This document shows, in pieces, positions 1-5,855 of a stretch of 6,036 nt of DNA. Where the stretch lies: the NCBI GenBank assembly GCA_031278395.1, contig JAITKM010000019.1, forward strand, positions 1 through 6,036. Reading direction: 5' to 3'. The notes under the pieces are model-generated. The model was not told where the DNA came from, made no database searches, and worked only from the letters and a program-made list of their open reading frames with translations. Position 1 is the stretch's first letter. Each line of letters starts with the position of its first letter. The position numbers and the translations under genes are program-made. The DNA comes from Deltaproteobacteria bacterium (GTDB lineage Bacteria > Bdellovibrionota_C > UBA2361 > SZUA-149 > JAITKM01).

Positions 1-1
1 T

Positions 2-91
2 TTATTGGTTGGTTTTATAGCTGGCAGTTATTCTACTATTTTTGTCGCCGGCGGGCTTGTTTATTGGTTGGACAGATTTAGCAATAAATAA
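2..91 (+). CDS. secF: SecF protein-export membrane protein, C-terminal fragment
   Basis: This is the 3' end of a gene whose start lies outside the window. The frame opening at base 2 encodes 29 residues before TAA at 89-91. They include GFIAGSYSTIFVAGGLVYW, which matches the last transmembrane helix of SecF (family pattern G-x-xAG-T/S-YSS-IF-A-P/G-L-x-x-W), followed by a short polar tail. SecF works with SecD and YajC at the SecYEG channel in the inner membrane and uses the proton gradient to help pull exported proteins outward. The gene ends about 27 bases before an intrinsic terminator, so it is probably the last gene of its operon, typically secD-secF. The assignment rests on a short but characteristic stretch. 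A different RND-type membrane protein is the main alternative. Confidence 0.72.
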   Translation, partial: LLVGFIAGSYSTIFVAGGLVYWLDRFSNK

Positions 92-118
92 ACAAAAAAT
101 GTAATGTGAATGTGTTAG

Positions 119-150
119 AAATAATCCCTAGTAGGGGATTATTTTGTCTT
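119..150 (+). terminator. Rho-independent terminator after secF
   Basis: A perfect 10-bp stem (119-128 with 135-144, AAATAATCCC/GGGATTATTT) closes a six-base loop. The 3' arm runs into a T-rich tail, TTTTGTCTT. It starts 27 bases after the secF stop codon. The stem is AT-rich at its base but has three G-C pairs at the top. The A-run in front of the hairpin would also give a weak U-tract on the minus strand, but no minus-strand gene ends here. Confidence 0.75.
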
Positions 151-347
151 ATCTGTTTTAACTCTTTCAATATTAGTAAAATAATATGTGGGATGATTTA
201 TATAATTTGTAGATTTTTTATCGAACAAAAATATTAGCACAGTGTTTTCCAGTCCATATAAGACAAATGCAAAGAAATAACCACTATAGATTTATTTAGA
301 AATGAGAACCTTTATCATTGGAGCGATAGATAAAAAGGTATTAAACT

Positions 348-461
348 ATGTTTAATAAGTATTCAAATAAATTTATTGAGATGCACATTTCCGAAGAGCA
401 GATAGGCAAACGAAAAATGAATATATCACCATTAACATTTTTTAATGTTAATACTCTTTGA
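348..461 (+). CDS. Doubtful small ORF, 37 codons
   Basis: The ORF starts ATG at 348 and stops TGA at 459-461. An AAGG at 335-338 lies nine bases ahead of the ATG and could act as a weak ribosome binding site. The predicted peptide is basic and polar, with ISEEQIGKRKMN in the middle and a more hydrophobic end. It has no membrane segment, signal peptide or motif that I recognise. The palindrome at 431-452 sits inside its 3' end. It could be a chance ORF, the remnant of a decayed gene or a real small protein. The absence of a strong RBS and its isolation between two terminators argue for chance. Confidence 0.15.
   Translation: MFNKYSNKFIEMHISEEQIGKRKMNISPLTFFNVNTL
431..452. repeat. Perfect 9-bp inverted repeat with TTTT loop
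   Basis: ATTAACATT (431-439) is followed by TTTT and its exact complement AATGTTAAT (444-452). The hairpin is perfect but all A-T except two G-C pairs. No T-run follows it on either strand, so it is not a standard intrinsic terminator. It may be an operator-like palindrome or chance structure in AT-rich DNA. Confidence 0.45.
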
Positions 462-513
462 AAAACCATATAAGGATTACTTTTGAGCAAAAATTTATAA
501 ATAGATTTTAAAG

Positions 514-542
514 AAAAAAAATGCTGAGTGGGTTAGACACAG
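514..542 (-). terminator. Weak candidate terminator for the ABC-F gene
   Basis: Read on the minus strand, CTGTGT and ACTCAG (plus positions 537-542 and 524-529) can form a short stem with one mismatch around a seven-base loop. After two bases a run of eight T follows (plus positions 514-521, an A-run). It lies about 30 bases beyond the ABC-F stop codon, the expected place. The stem is short, so the call depends mainly on position and the T-run. Confidence 0.35.
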
Positions 543-572
543 GTCGAAATTAGCAGTTAATCGGCAATTATT

Positions 573-2441
573 TTAATCCTTCCCATATTTTCCCAATTCT
601 TCTTCAAACTCAGCGCTTAATTTTTCAAATTTACTGTTTAATTCTGATAGTTCGTCAAAACTTCTGTCAACGAGTTCTTTTTCCTTGCTAATATTCCTAG
701 ATAGTTTGGCTGCCTCATCACCAAAACCATTAACAGAAATTTCAGTTAAGATTTTTATTTGCTCTGTAATTGAACTTTCCAAATCCATAATTTTTTTTTC
801 TAAAAGCTCTATCTGTTTTTTTAATGGATTTAAAATTTTTGATTTTTTATTCAATAATTCTGCTCGCAATTTTTTTTGCTCTTTTCTTTTCAGATAATCA
901 TTAGAGTTTTTGCTTTCCTTACTAACTTTAATATTCTTTAGGCCTTCTTCTCCTTGCCAGCCCACTCTATCTAAAAAATCCTGATAACTCCCTTCAAATA
1001 AAAATACCTTACTGTCATCAAAAACAATCAAGCGCTTAGCTACCTTATGCAATAATTCTTCATTGTGAGTTACAATTAAGACTGCGCCTGGAAACTGATT
1101 TACTGCCTCAATTAATGCCTCACTAGATTGTAGGTCGAGATGATTAGTCGGTTCGTCTAAGATTAGCAAATTCGTTTTGGTAGCTAAAATTTTCCCTAAC
1201 AAAACACGACTTTTTTCACCACCAGACAAAACTTTAACTTTTTTTAATGCTGCATCCCCTTCAAACATCATTAAACCACAAATTCCTCTAGCGCGCCCTT
1301 TATTGGAATCATCAATACAACTTAAAATTTCTTCCTCAACCGTATTTTCTGGATATAGTCGTTCAACATTGGTTTGCCCAAAGTAATTAAATTTTAAATT
1401 ACTCGAATGCAAAACTGCTCCACTATCTGGAATCAGTTCTTTAGCTAAAAGGTTTAATAGCGTTGTCTTGCCTTTGCCGTTTTTCCCAATTATTGCAATC
1501 CGATCTTTTTTACCAACGGCAAAACTGAGATTAGAAATTAGCGGCTGCTGATCTTTAGTATATGCAAAAACAATATCAGAAGTTTCAATTACCCATTTGC
1601 CTGGGAAGTCAGCCCAATTAAATTTAAACTCCAATTCCTCAATTTCAGTTAGCTTTTTGAGGCGGTCGATTTTTTCTAACATTTTCACTCGCGACTGGAC
1701 AGCGGTAGCTTTTGATGCTTTAGCTCGAAAGCGCTCAATAAAACGTTCTGTTTCTTTAAATTTCTTTTCTTGATTGATCCGTGTTTTTTCGTAAATTTCT
1801 TCCTCAAGGGCAACCTGTTCTAGGTATTTTATAGTTGTCCCTTCAATCTTTTTTATGCCGCCCCGATGAATCCCTAAAATATGCGTTACAACACTATCCA
1901 TAAAGGTTCGATCGTGGGTAATAATTAACATCTCGCCTACCCAAGATTTAAGGAAACAAGAAAGCCAACGCATAGAAACAATATCCAGGTAATTGGTCGG
2001 CTCGTCAAGCAAAAGTAAATCCGGCTTAGCAACTAAAATTTTTACAAGGTTTAAACGCACTTGATAGCCACCTGATAATTGATATGGATCTCTATTAAAA
2101 TCTGCGTCTGTAAAACCTAGTCCGTGTAAGATTGTTTTAACTTTATATGACTCCTCTTCAATCTCAGCAGAACTTAACAAGCCAAGACACCCTTCGGCTA
2201 ACACTGTTTTTTCGCTAAACTTTATATGTTGTGATAAATGTCCGATTGAATAGCCTTTGGGAGTTTTTATCTCGCCATGATCTGGGACTTCTTCGCCTAA
2301 AATCATTTTGATTAACGTTGTCTTGCCATGACCATTACGACCTACTAGTCCAACCCTTTCTCCAGCACCAATAGTAAAGCTTACATTATTTAATAAGACC
2401 TGCGACCCAAACGATTTTGATAAGTTAAATACCTGTAACAT
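573..2441 (-). CDS. ABC-F family ATPase (ribosome-associated, two ABC domains)
   Basis: A soluble 622-residue protein with two ATP-binding cassettes and no membrane segment, the hallmark of ABC-F proteins. These bind the ribosomal E site and relieve stalled translation or, in some members, protect against ribosome-targeting antibiotics. Domain 1 has Walker A at 31-42 (GRNGHGKTT), signature LSGGYQ at 122-127, Walker B LLLLDEPTN at 142-150 and switch H176. The inter-domain linker at about 200-275 is rich in K, R and E, with RFRAKASKATAVQSR, as in the P-site tRNA interaction motif. Domain 2 has Walker A at 319-327, LSGGEKSR at 405-412, LLILDEPTNHLD at 425-436 and H459. Residues about 510-620 form a charged coiled-coil tail, as in Uup-type members. 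Both catalytic glutamates (E147, E430) are present, so it should be active. The start is the only sensible one, giving the canonical MLQVxNLSKSFG opening, although no good Shine-Dalgarno sequence precedes it. It is transcribed alone, divergent from the DUF465-like gene. I cannot tell a housekeeping from a resistance role. Confidence 0.93.
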   Translation of the reverse strand: MLQVFNLSKSFGSQVLLNNVSFTIGAGERVGLVGRNGHGKTTLIKMILGEEVPDHGEIKTPKGYSIGHLSQHIKFSEKTVLAEGCLGLLSSAEIEEESYKVKTILHGLGFTDADFNRDPYQLSGGYQVRLNLVKILVAKPDLLLLDEPTNYLDIVSMRWLSCFLKSWVGEMLIITHDRTFMDSVVTHILGIHRGGIKKIEGTTIKYLEQVALEEEIYEKTRINQEKKFKETERFIERFRAKASKATAVQSRVKMLEKIDRLKKLTEIEELEFKFNWADFPGKWVIETSDIVFAYTKDQQPLISNLSFAVGKKDRIAIIGKNGKGKTTLLNLLAKELIPDSGAVLHSSNLKFNYFGQTNVERLYPENTVEEEILSCIDDSNKGRARGICGLMMFEGDAALKKVKVLSGGEKSRVLLGKILATKTNLLILDEPTNHLDLQSSEALIEAVNQFPGAVLIVTHNEELLHKVAKRLIVFDDSKVFLFEGSYQDFLDRVGWQGEEGLKNIKVSKESKNSNDYLKRKEQKKLRAELLNKKSKILNPLKKQIELLEKKIMDLESSITEQIKILTEISVNGFGDEAAKLSRNISKEKELVDRSFDELSELNSKFEKLSAEFEEELGKYGKD

Positions 2442-2464
2442 TATGGGTTAAAGCTCTTACAGGT
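2431..2464 (-). promoter_or_regulatory. Hairpin enclosing the ABC-F start codon
   Basis: In the ABC-F messenger, ACCTGTAA just upstream of the start and TTACAGGT just inside the gene (plus positions 2457-2464 and 2431-2438) are exact complements of eight bases. They would close an 18-base loop whose 3' end is the ATG itself. The upstream leader shows no strong Shine-Dalgarno sequence. Such a fold could limit ribosome access and make translation condition-dependent. One arm encodes Leu-Gln-Val of the conserved N-terminus, so a chance match is possible. Confidence 0.35.
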
Positions 2465-2542
2465 GTAGACAAAAAAATGCAAGTCTTGTTTTAAACCTAA
2501 CACATTGAATTTACTATTTTAGTGCGTTTAATTTTATTCTAT

Positions 2543-2572
2543 TTGCCGTTATTTGTAGACATCTGCTATAAC
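2543..2572 (+). promoter_or_regulatory. Candidate sigma-70 promoter for the DUF465-like gene (distal)
   Basis: TTGCCG at 2543-2548 and TATAAC at 2567-2572 are separated by 18 bases. They match the vegetative -35 and -10 elements at four and five of six positions. Transcription would start near 2579, leaving a leader of about 80 bases before the ATG at 2661. This is a consensus match only. Confidence 0.35.
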
Positions 2573-2625
2573 CCTCAACCATGTGTGCAGTCTGGTCGTG
2601 GAGGTAAAAGCGAGAATTGCGATAT

Positions 2626-2631
2626 TATAAT
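2626..2631 (+). promoter_or_regulatory. Candidate -10 box (TATAAT) proximal to the DUF465-like gene
   Basis: A perfect TATAAT lies 29 bases before the ATG at 2661 and would give a leader of roughly 20 bases containing the Shine-Dalgarno sequence. No good -35 element is seen 16-18 bases upstream (GGTAAA at 17). It could be an extended or activator-dependent promoter, or simply AT-rich sequence. Confidence 0.3.
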
Positions 2632-2660
2632 AACCTTTTAAAATTTATAGGAGAAGAATT

Positions 2661-2909
2661 ATGGAAAACGCAGATCGTGAATTAATTCTAAGCCTTTGTG
2701 CAACAAATCCTCGTTTAAAAAAATTATATAATGAACATATTAAACTCGAAAAAGTCTTAGCTCGTTTTGAAAGATATGCTGTTTATTCTCCAAGTGCAGG
2801 GCTTAAACTTAAAGAATTAAAAATTGAAAAACTGCGTGGTGTTGATGAAATGATGAAGATTGTGGCTGAAAGACGTGGAGCAAATGATACTTTTCAAATA
2901 GCTGTTTAG
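2661..2909 (+). CDS. Small DUF465/YdcH-like helical protein
   Basis: An 82-residue soluble protein, predicted almost entirely helical and rich in K, E, R and L. The pattern NPRLKKLYNEHIKLEKVL (16-33), a short break with SPSAG (43-47), then LKLKELKIEKLRGVDEMMKIV (48-68) fits the DUF465/YdcH layout. That layout has a conserved L-x-x-x-H-x-x-L-E/D in helix one and an LK-x-x-KL-x-x-x-D-E-I/M in helix two, folding as an antiparallel two-helix hairpin. The function of this family is not established. An excellent Shine-Dalgarno AGGAG at 2649-2653, seven bases before ATG, fixes the start and suggests strong translation. The protein is somewhat longer than many family members, with extra residues at both ends. 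Its own promoter candidates and a strong hairpin after the stop suggest a single-gene unit. The family call is from pattern memory and could be wrong; that it is a real gene is much safer. Confidence 0.65.
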   Translation: MENADRELILSLCATNPRLKKLYNEHIKLEKVLARFERYAVYSPSAGLKLKELKIEKLRGVDEMMKIVAERRGANDTFQIAV

Positions 2910-2926
2910 GTGCAATAACAATCAAT

Positions 2927-2976
2927 AATTATCTTTCACATTGGCTTATAGTGTGAAAGATAATTTCAAATTTTTT
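2927..2976 (+). terminator. Hairpin and T-run between the DUF465-like gene and galE
   Basis: AATTATCTTTCACA (2927-2940) and TGTGAAAGATAATT (2952-2965) are perfectly complementary over 14 bases around an 11-base loop. A TTTTTT run begins at 2971, five bases after the stem. It sits 17 bases after the stop codon of the small gene and 31 bases before galE. It most likely ends the upstream transcript. The stem is AT-rich and the T-run is slightly displaced, so it may leak and let some transcription reach galE, or serve mainly as a 3' stabiliser. Confidence 0.65.
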
Positions 2977-3007
2977 ATATTCTGCATCAAAAAAAGGATT
3001 TAATATT

Positions 3008-4036
3008 ATGTTATTAGTCGTTGGTGGGGCTGGATATATTGGCTCTCACACAGTCAAACATCTAATAGAACAAAACCAAGAATGTGTTATTGTTGATAAT
3101 CTAGTCTCTGGAAATCAAGCAGCAGTTGAGAATCTTTATAATTCTGCCTTAATCAATAATCCTAAATCCCAGGCGCCTCACTTTGAAAAAGTCGATTTAG
3201 CGGACTGTTTAGCTTTAGCAAAAATTTTTAAGAAGCATCAAATTTCAGCTGTTATTCATTTTGCTGCATATGCATATGTTGGTGAAAGTGTAACTAACCC
3301 ACGTAAATATTATTTGAACAATGTTGTTGGCACACTTAATCTTTTAAATGCGATGTTAGACGCGGGAGTTAACAAAATTGTATTTTCTAGCAGCTGTGCC
3401 ACATATGGTAATCCTCAATACACACCACTTGATGAAAAACATCTGCAAAATCCAATTAATCCATATGGACAAACAAAGTTGATTATTGAAAAAATGTTGA
3501 CAGATTATCGAGTTGCATATGGATTAAAGTATATTGCTTTACGTTATTTTAACGCTGCTGGCGCTGATAAAAACGCTCAAATTGGCGAAAGTCATAATCC
3601 AGAGACGCACCTGATTCCCTTAGTTTTAGAGGCGATTTTGCAAAGGACAGCTGCTGATAAGAAACCTAAATCTGTCGTCAAAATCTTTGGAACTGATTAT
3701 GACACACCAGATGGTACCTGTATTAGAGACTACATAGCTGTTGATGACTTAGCATTGGCTCATTATTTAGCTTTAGAACAATTGGATAATTTTAGTGGTT
3801 GTCTTAATCTTGGTACAGGTATTGGAACTAGTGTTAAAAGAGTTATCGCTGTAGCAGAAGAGGTTACAGGTCAAGCTTGTCCAGTGGAATATGCTCCGCG
3901 GCGTGTTGGCGATCCGCCGATTTTGCTAGCTTCAAATAAAATGGCTCAAGAAGTTTTAGGCTGGACACCAAAAACAATTGATATTAGGGACATAATCCGA
4001 ACTGCTTGGAATTGGCAGTTGAATAGAAAGTTTTAA
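3008..4036 (+). CDS. galE: UDP-glucose 4-epimerase
   Basis: A 342-residue cytoplasmic short-chain dehydrogenase-type enzyme of normal length. It interconverts UDP-glucose and UDP-galactose through tightly bound NAD, supplying galactose for surface polysaccharides and handling galactose in the Leloir pathway. Residues 6-14 (GGAGYIGSH) are the NAD-binding loop and D30-N31 close the second strand. HFAAYAYVGES (84-94) is the family substrate/cofactor loop. SSSCATYG (127-134) carries the catalytic serine, best aligned as S129, and Y153-K157 in NPYGQTK is the YxxxK pair. LRYFNAAGA (178-186) and RDYIAVDDLA (240-249) are further GalE hallmarks. The position equivalent to E. coli Tyr299 aligns to Leu306, so activity on N-acetylhexosamines cannot be excluded or claimed. 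The start is supported by AAGGA at 2994-2998, nine bases upstream. No other gal or polysaccharide gene is in view, so its physiological role is open. serS follows after 56 bases. Confidence 0.95.
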   Translation: MLLVVGGAGYIGSHTVKHLIEQNQECVIVDNLVSGNQAAVENLYNSALINNPKSQAPHFEKVDLADCLALAKIFKKHQISAVIHFAAYAYVGESVTNPRKYYLNNVVGTLNLLNAMLDAGVNKIVFSSSCATYGNPQYTPLDEKHLQNPINPYGQTKLIIEKMLTDYRVAYGLKYIALRYFNAAGADKNAQIGESHNPETHLIPLVLEAILQRTAADKKPKSVVKIFGTDYDTPDGTCIRDYIAVDDLALAHYLALEQLDNFSGCLNLGTGIGTSVKRVIAVAEEVTGQACPVEYAPRRVGDPPILLASNKMAQEVLGWTPKTIDIRDIIRTAWNWQLNRKF

Positions 4037-4092
4037 GCGATAAAGTGTCAAGATGGAGCGCAAAATTATATAAATTAAATCAGGAGTAGAAT

Positions 4093-5370
4093 ATGCTAGA
4101 TATAAAATTCGTATGTAAAAATCCAGAATTAGTTAAAGAAAATCTTCGTAAAAAATTTCAAGATGACAAACTTTCATTAGTAGATGAAGTATTAAGACTT
4201 GATGTTGAAAATCGAGAATGTATTAAAGAAATAGAGAGTCTGCGAGCTAGTAGAAATATACTTTCAAAACAGGTTGGTGTGCTGTTGGCTAAGGGGCAAC
4301 AAGAGGAGGCGGAAAAAATTAAGGCAGAAGTAACAGCCAATGCTGAACGTCTAGCTAAGCTTACGGCAACTAATGCCGAGCTAGAAAAACAGGTTTACCA
4401 AATCATGCTGAGTTTGCCGAATATAATAGACAGTTCAGTACCAATCGGCAAAAATGATAGTGAGAATGTGGAACGCCAGCGTTTTGGCGAGCCGTTTGTT
4501 CCGAATTTTGAGATTCCATATCATATTGAACTAATGGAAAAGTTTTCTGGCATTGATTTTGAGAGTGCTAGGAATGTGGCTGGAAATGGTTTTTATTATC
4601 TAGCTGGTGATATTGCCCGCCTACATTCGGCTGTTATTTCATATGCTAGAGATTTTATGATTGATAAAGGTTTTACTTATTTTGTCCCGCCGTTTATGGT
4701 TCGTTCGGAGGTTGTAACTGGTGTCATGTCTTTTAGTGAAATGGAGAGTATGATGTATAAAATAGAAGGTGAAGATTTGTATTTGATAGGCACAAGTGAA
4801 CATTCTATGATTGGAAAATTTATTGATAAGATAATTCCTGAAGAAAATCTGCCGCAAGCCTTAACTTCATATTCGCCGTGCTTTCGTAAAGAAAAGGGGG
4901 CACATGGCATAGAAGAACGGGGAATTTATCGTATTCATCAATTTGAAAAGCAGGAGATGATAGTAGTTTGTAAACCTGAAGAAAGCCTGATGTGGTTTGA
5001 TAAGCTTTGGCAAAACACTGTTGATTTTTTTAGAACTCTAGATATTCCAGTTAGAACACTTGAATGTTGTTCTGGAGATTTGGCAGATTTAAAAGTTAAG
5101 TCGCTTGATGTGGAAGCTTGGTCGCCAAGGCAGCGTAAATATTTTGAAGTTGGTTCGTGTTCTAATTTGGGAGATGCTCAAGCTAGGCGTTTAAAGATGC
5201 GGGTGAGTGATAAAGACGGCAAAAAATATCTTCCGCATACGTTGAATAATACTGTTGTAGCGCCGCCGCGTATGCTGATTGCATTTTTAGAGAACAATCT
5301 ACAAGCTGATGGAACGGTTAAAATTCCAACAGCTCTCAGAGGGTATATGGGAGGGAAAACCAGTATTTGA
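4093..5370 (+). CDS. serS: Seryl-tRNA synthetase
   Basis: A complete 425-residue class II aminoacyl-tRNA synthetase that charges tRNA-Ser (and tRNA-Sec where present) with serine. Residues 1-105 form the N-terminal helical-arm domain, with long charged helices at about 28-105 that contact the variable arm of the tRNA. The catalytic domain shows VPPFMV (198-203), TSEHSMI (234-240) at the serine-binding TxE position, motif 2 SPCFRKEKGAHG (261-272) followed by YRIHQFEKQEM (279-289), FEVGSCSNLGDAQARR (351-366) and motif 3 NNTVVAPPRMLIAFLENN (385-402) with its conserved arginine R393. Motif 3 and the TSEH segment differ from the common bacterial NGSGLAVGR and TAE forms and match a variant that I recall from clostridia and archaea. 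AGGAG at 4082-4086, six bases ahead of the ATG, supports the start. It follows galE after 56 bases with no clear terminator, so read-through is plausible. No key residue appears missing. Confidence 0.96.
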   Translation: MLDIKFVCKNPELVKENLRKKFQDDKLSLVDEVLRLDVENRECIKEIESLRASRNILSKQVGVLLAKGQQEEAEKIKAEVTANAERLAKLTATNAELEKQVYQIMLSLPNIIDSSVPIGKNDSENVERQRFGEPFVPNFEIPYHIELMEKFSGIDFESARNVAGNGFYYLAGDIARLHSAVISYARDFMIDKGFTYFVPPFMVRSEVVTGVMSFSEMESMMYKIEGEDLYLIGTSEHSMIGKFIDKIIPEENLPQALTSYSPCFRKEKGAHGIEERGIYRIHQFEKQEMIVVCKPEESLMWFDKLWQNTVDFFRTLDIPVRTLECCSGDLADLKVKSLDVEAWSPRQRKYFEVGSCSNLGDAQARRLKMRVSDKDGKKYLPHTLNNTVVAPPRMLIAFLENNLQADGTVKIPTALRGYMGGKTSI

Positions 5371-5420
5371 TGTTTTTCATAATAACTCACACCGGACTTT
5401 CCATTGGTTTGGCTGGTTCG

Positions 5421-5442
5421 CTGGTATGGGGTTACTTTATTT
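5421..5442 (+). repeat. Element end motif, copy 1 (22 bp)
   Basis: The motif CTGGTATGGGGTTAC plus TTTATTT occurs identically at 5889-5910. The 14 bases starting GGCTGGTTCG at 5411-5424 recur at 5850-5863. Its inverted counterpart, with two G-U-compatible changes, is GTAACCCTGTACCAG at 5640-5654. The 5421-5654 interval therefore has terminal inverted repeats of about 15-22 bases. Confidence 0.75.
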
Positions 5443-5548
5443 AGTGGTTAGTGGTTAGTGGTTAGTGATTAGTTCGCATGCGGAGATTATCACCGATTGT
5501 AAGTTCAAATTACTAACCACTATGCACTAATCACTAACCACTAAATAA
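5437..5548. repeat. Inverted heptad arrays forming a long hairpin
   Basis: The left arm (5441-5473) is a run of TTAGTGG, TTAGTGG, TTAGTGG, TTAGTGA and a partial TTAGT. The right arm (5512-5546) holds the same unit in reverse: ACTAACC, ACTATGC, ACTAATC, ACTAACC, ACTAAAT. Aligned over 5437-5473 and 5512-5548, 33 of 37 positions are complementary. The 38-base loop contains the palindrome CGCATGCG (5475-5482). Transcribed RNA or extruded single-stranded DNA would form a strong hairpin. Confidence 0.8.
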
Positions 5549-5658
5549 GGGGTTACTTTGTTTATTAGTTTTTTCATGCTTTAAATAAGCATAACCCTCT
5601 AAATTATTTTGTAATTTCTAAAAAAATATAAAAATAAAAGTAACCCTGTACCAGAAAA
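5515..5658 (+). repeat. Long direct repeat, copy A (144 bp)
   Basis: This segment is repeated at 5683-5819. The two copies differ by one seven-base unit (TCACTAA at 5531-5537 is absent from copy B) and, by hand alignment, nine substitutions over 137 aligned bases, with no other gap. It contains heptad units, a small hairpin ATGCTT/AAGCAT (5577-5593), an AAATTA/TAATTT hairpin (5601-5617) and the end motif GTAACCCTGTACCAG. Confidence 0.8.
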
Positions 5659-5683
5659 AAAAAACCCTGTACCAGAAAAAAAA
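5642..5683 (+). repeat. 21-bp tandem repeat of the end motif with A-tract
   Basis: AACCCTGTACCAG followed by an A-tract occurs twice with period 21, starting at 5642 and 5663. The second unit leads directly into copy B of the long direct repeat, so the end motif marks the junction between the two copies. Confidence 0.75.
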
Positions 5684-5819
5684 ACCACTATGCACTAACC
5701 ACTAAATAAGTGGTTACTTTATTTATTAGTTTTTTCATGCCTTAAACAAACGTAACTCTCTAAATTATTTTGTAATTTCTAAAAAAGTATAAAAATAAAA
5801 GTAACCCTGCACCAGAAAA
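5683..5819 (+). repeat. Long direct repeat, copy B (137 bp)
   Basis: This is the second copy of the segment at 5515-5658, lacking one heptad. In this copy the small ATGCTT/AAGCAT hairpin is disrupted (5736-5753), while the AAATTA-TTTTG-TAATTT stretch is unchanged. Its end motif reads GTAACCCTGCACCAG (5801-5815), whose inner 12 bases (5803-5814) pair perfectly with 5922-5933. Eight of the nine substitutions between copies are transitions. Confidence 0.8.
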
Positions 5820-5841
5820 GCCAGAAAAAAGCCAGAAAAAA
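5820..5841 (+). repeat. 11-bp tandem repeat GCCAGAAAAAA
   Basis: Two exact units at 5820-5830 and 5831-5841 follow a related CCAGAAAA at 5812-5819. The last GCCAG (5831-5835) can pair with CTGGC at 5848-5852 to form a small hairpin with an A-rich loop. Confidence 0.65.
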
Positions 5842-5855
5842 GAAAAACTGGCTGG

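Larger units (their letters stand above)
151..572. other. Intergenic region between secF and ABC-F, no convincing gene
   Basis: This stretch lies between the convergent ends of secF and the ABC-F gene. It is very AT-rich with stops in all frames. The longest plus-strand candidates I could read by hand are 17 codons (302-355) and 37 codons (348-461), neither of which looks like a known protein. It holds a perfect palindrome at 431-452 and a weak minus-strand terminator near 514-542. I see no tRNA, rRNA or transposase remnant. Confidence 0.6.

Noticed and set aside
302-355. 17-codon ORF starting MRTFIIGAIDKK
   Set aside because: Too short, no ribosome binding site and no sign of conservation that can be judged from this window.
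524-572. tRNA-like fragment (GGGTTAGACACAGGTCGAAATT)
   Set aside because: The GGTCGAAAT string resembles a T-loop, but no matching T-stem, acceptor stem or anticodon arm is present.
685-1386. Plus-strand open frames opposite the ABC-F gene
   Set aside because: They lie antisense inside a well-supported coding sequence, have no ribosome binding sites or recognisable domains, and reflect its base composition.
2581-2625. Possible tRNA or structured RNA in the GC-richer patch before the DUF465-like gene
   Set aside because: No cloverleaf arms or T-loop consensus could be formed, and the patch is too short for a tRNA with the flanking AT-rich sequence.
4037-4092. Separate promoter for serS in the 56-base gap after galE
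   Set aside because: TATAAA-like sequence is present but with no convincing -35 element at the right spacing. In such AT-rich DNA this is not enough to call.
4158-5390. Minus-strand open frames opposite serS
   Set aside because: All lie antisense within or across the end of serS, lack motifs and ribosome binding sites, and serS is unambiguous on the other strand.
5441-5815. Possible CRISPR array from repeated units after serS
   Set aside because: Repeat units are adjacent or irregularly spaced heptads and one long duplication. There are no uniform unique spacers and no cas gene in view.
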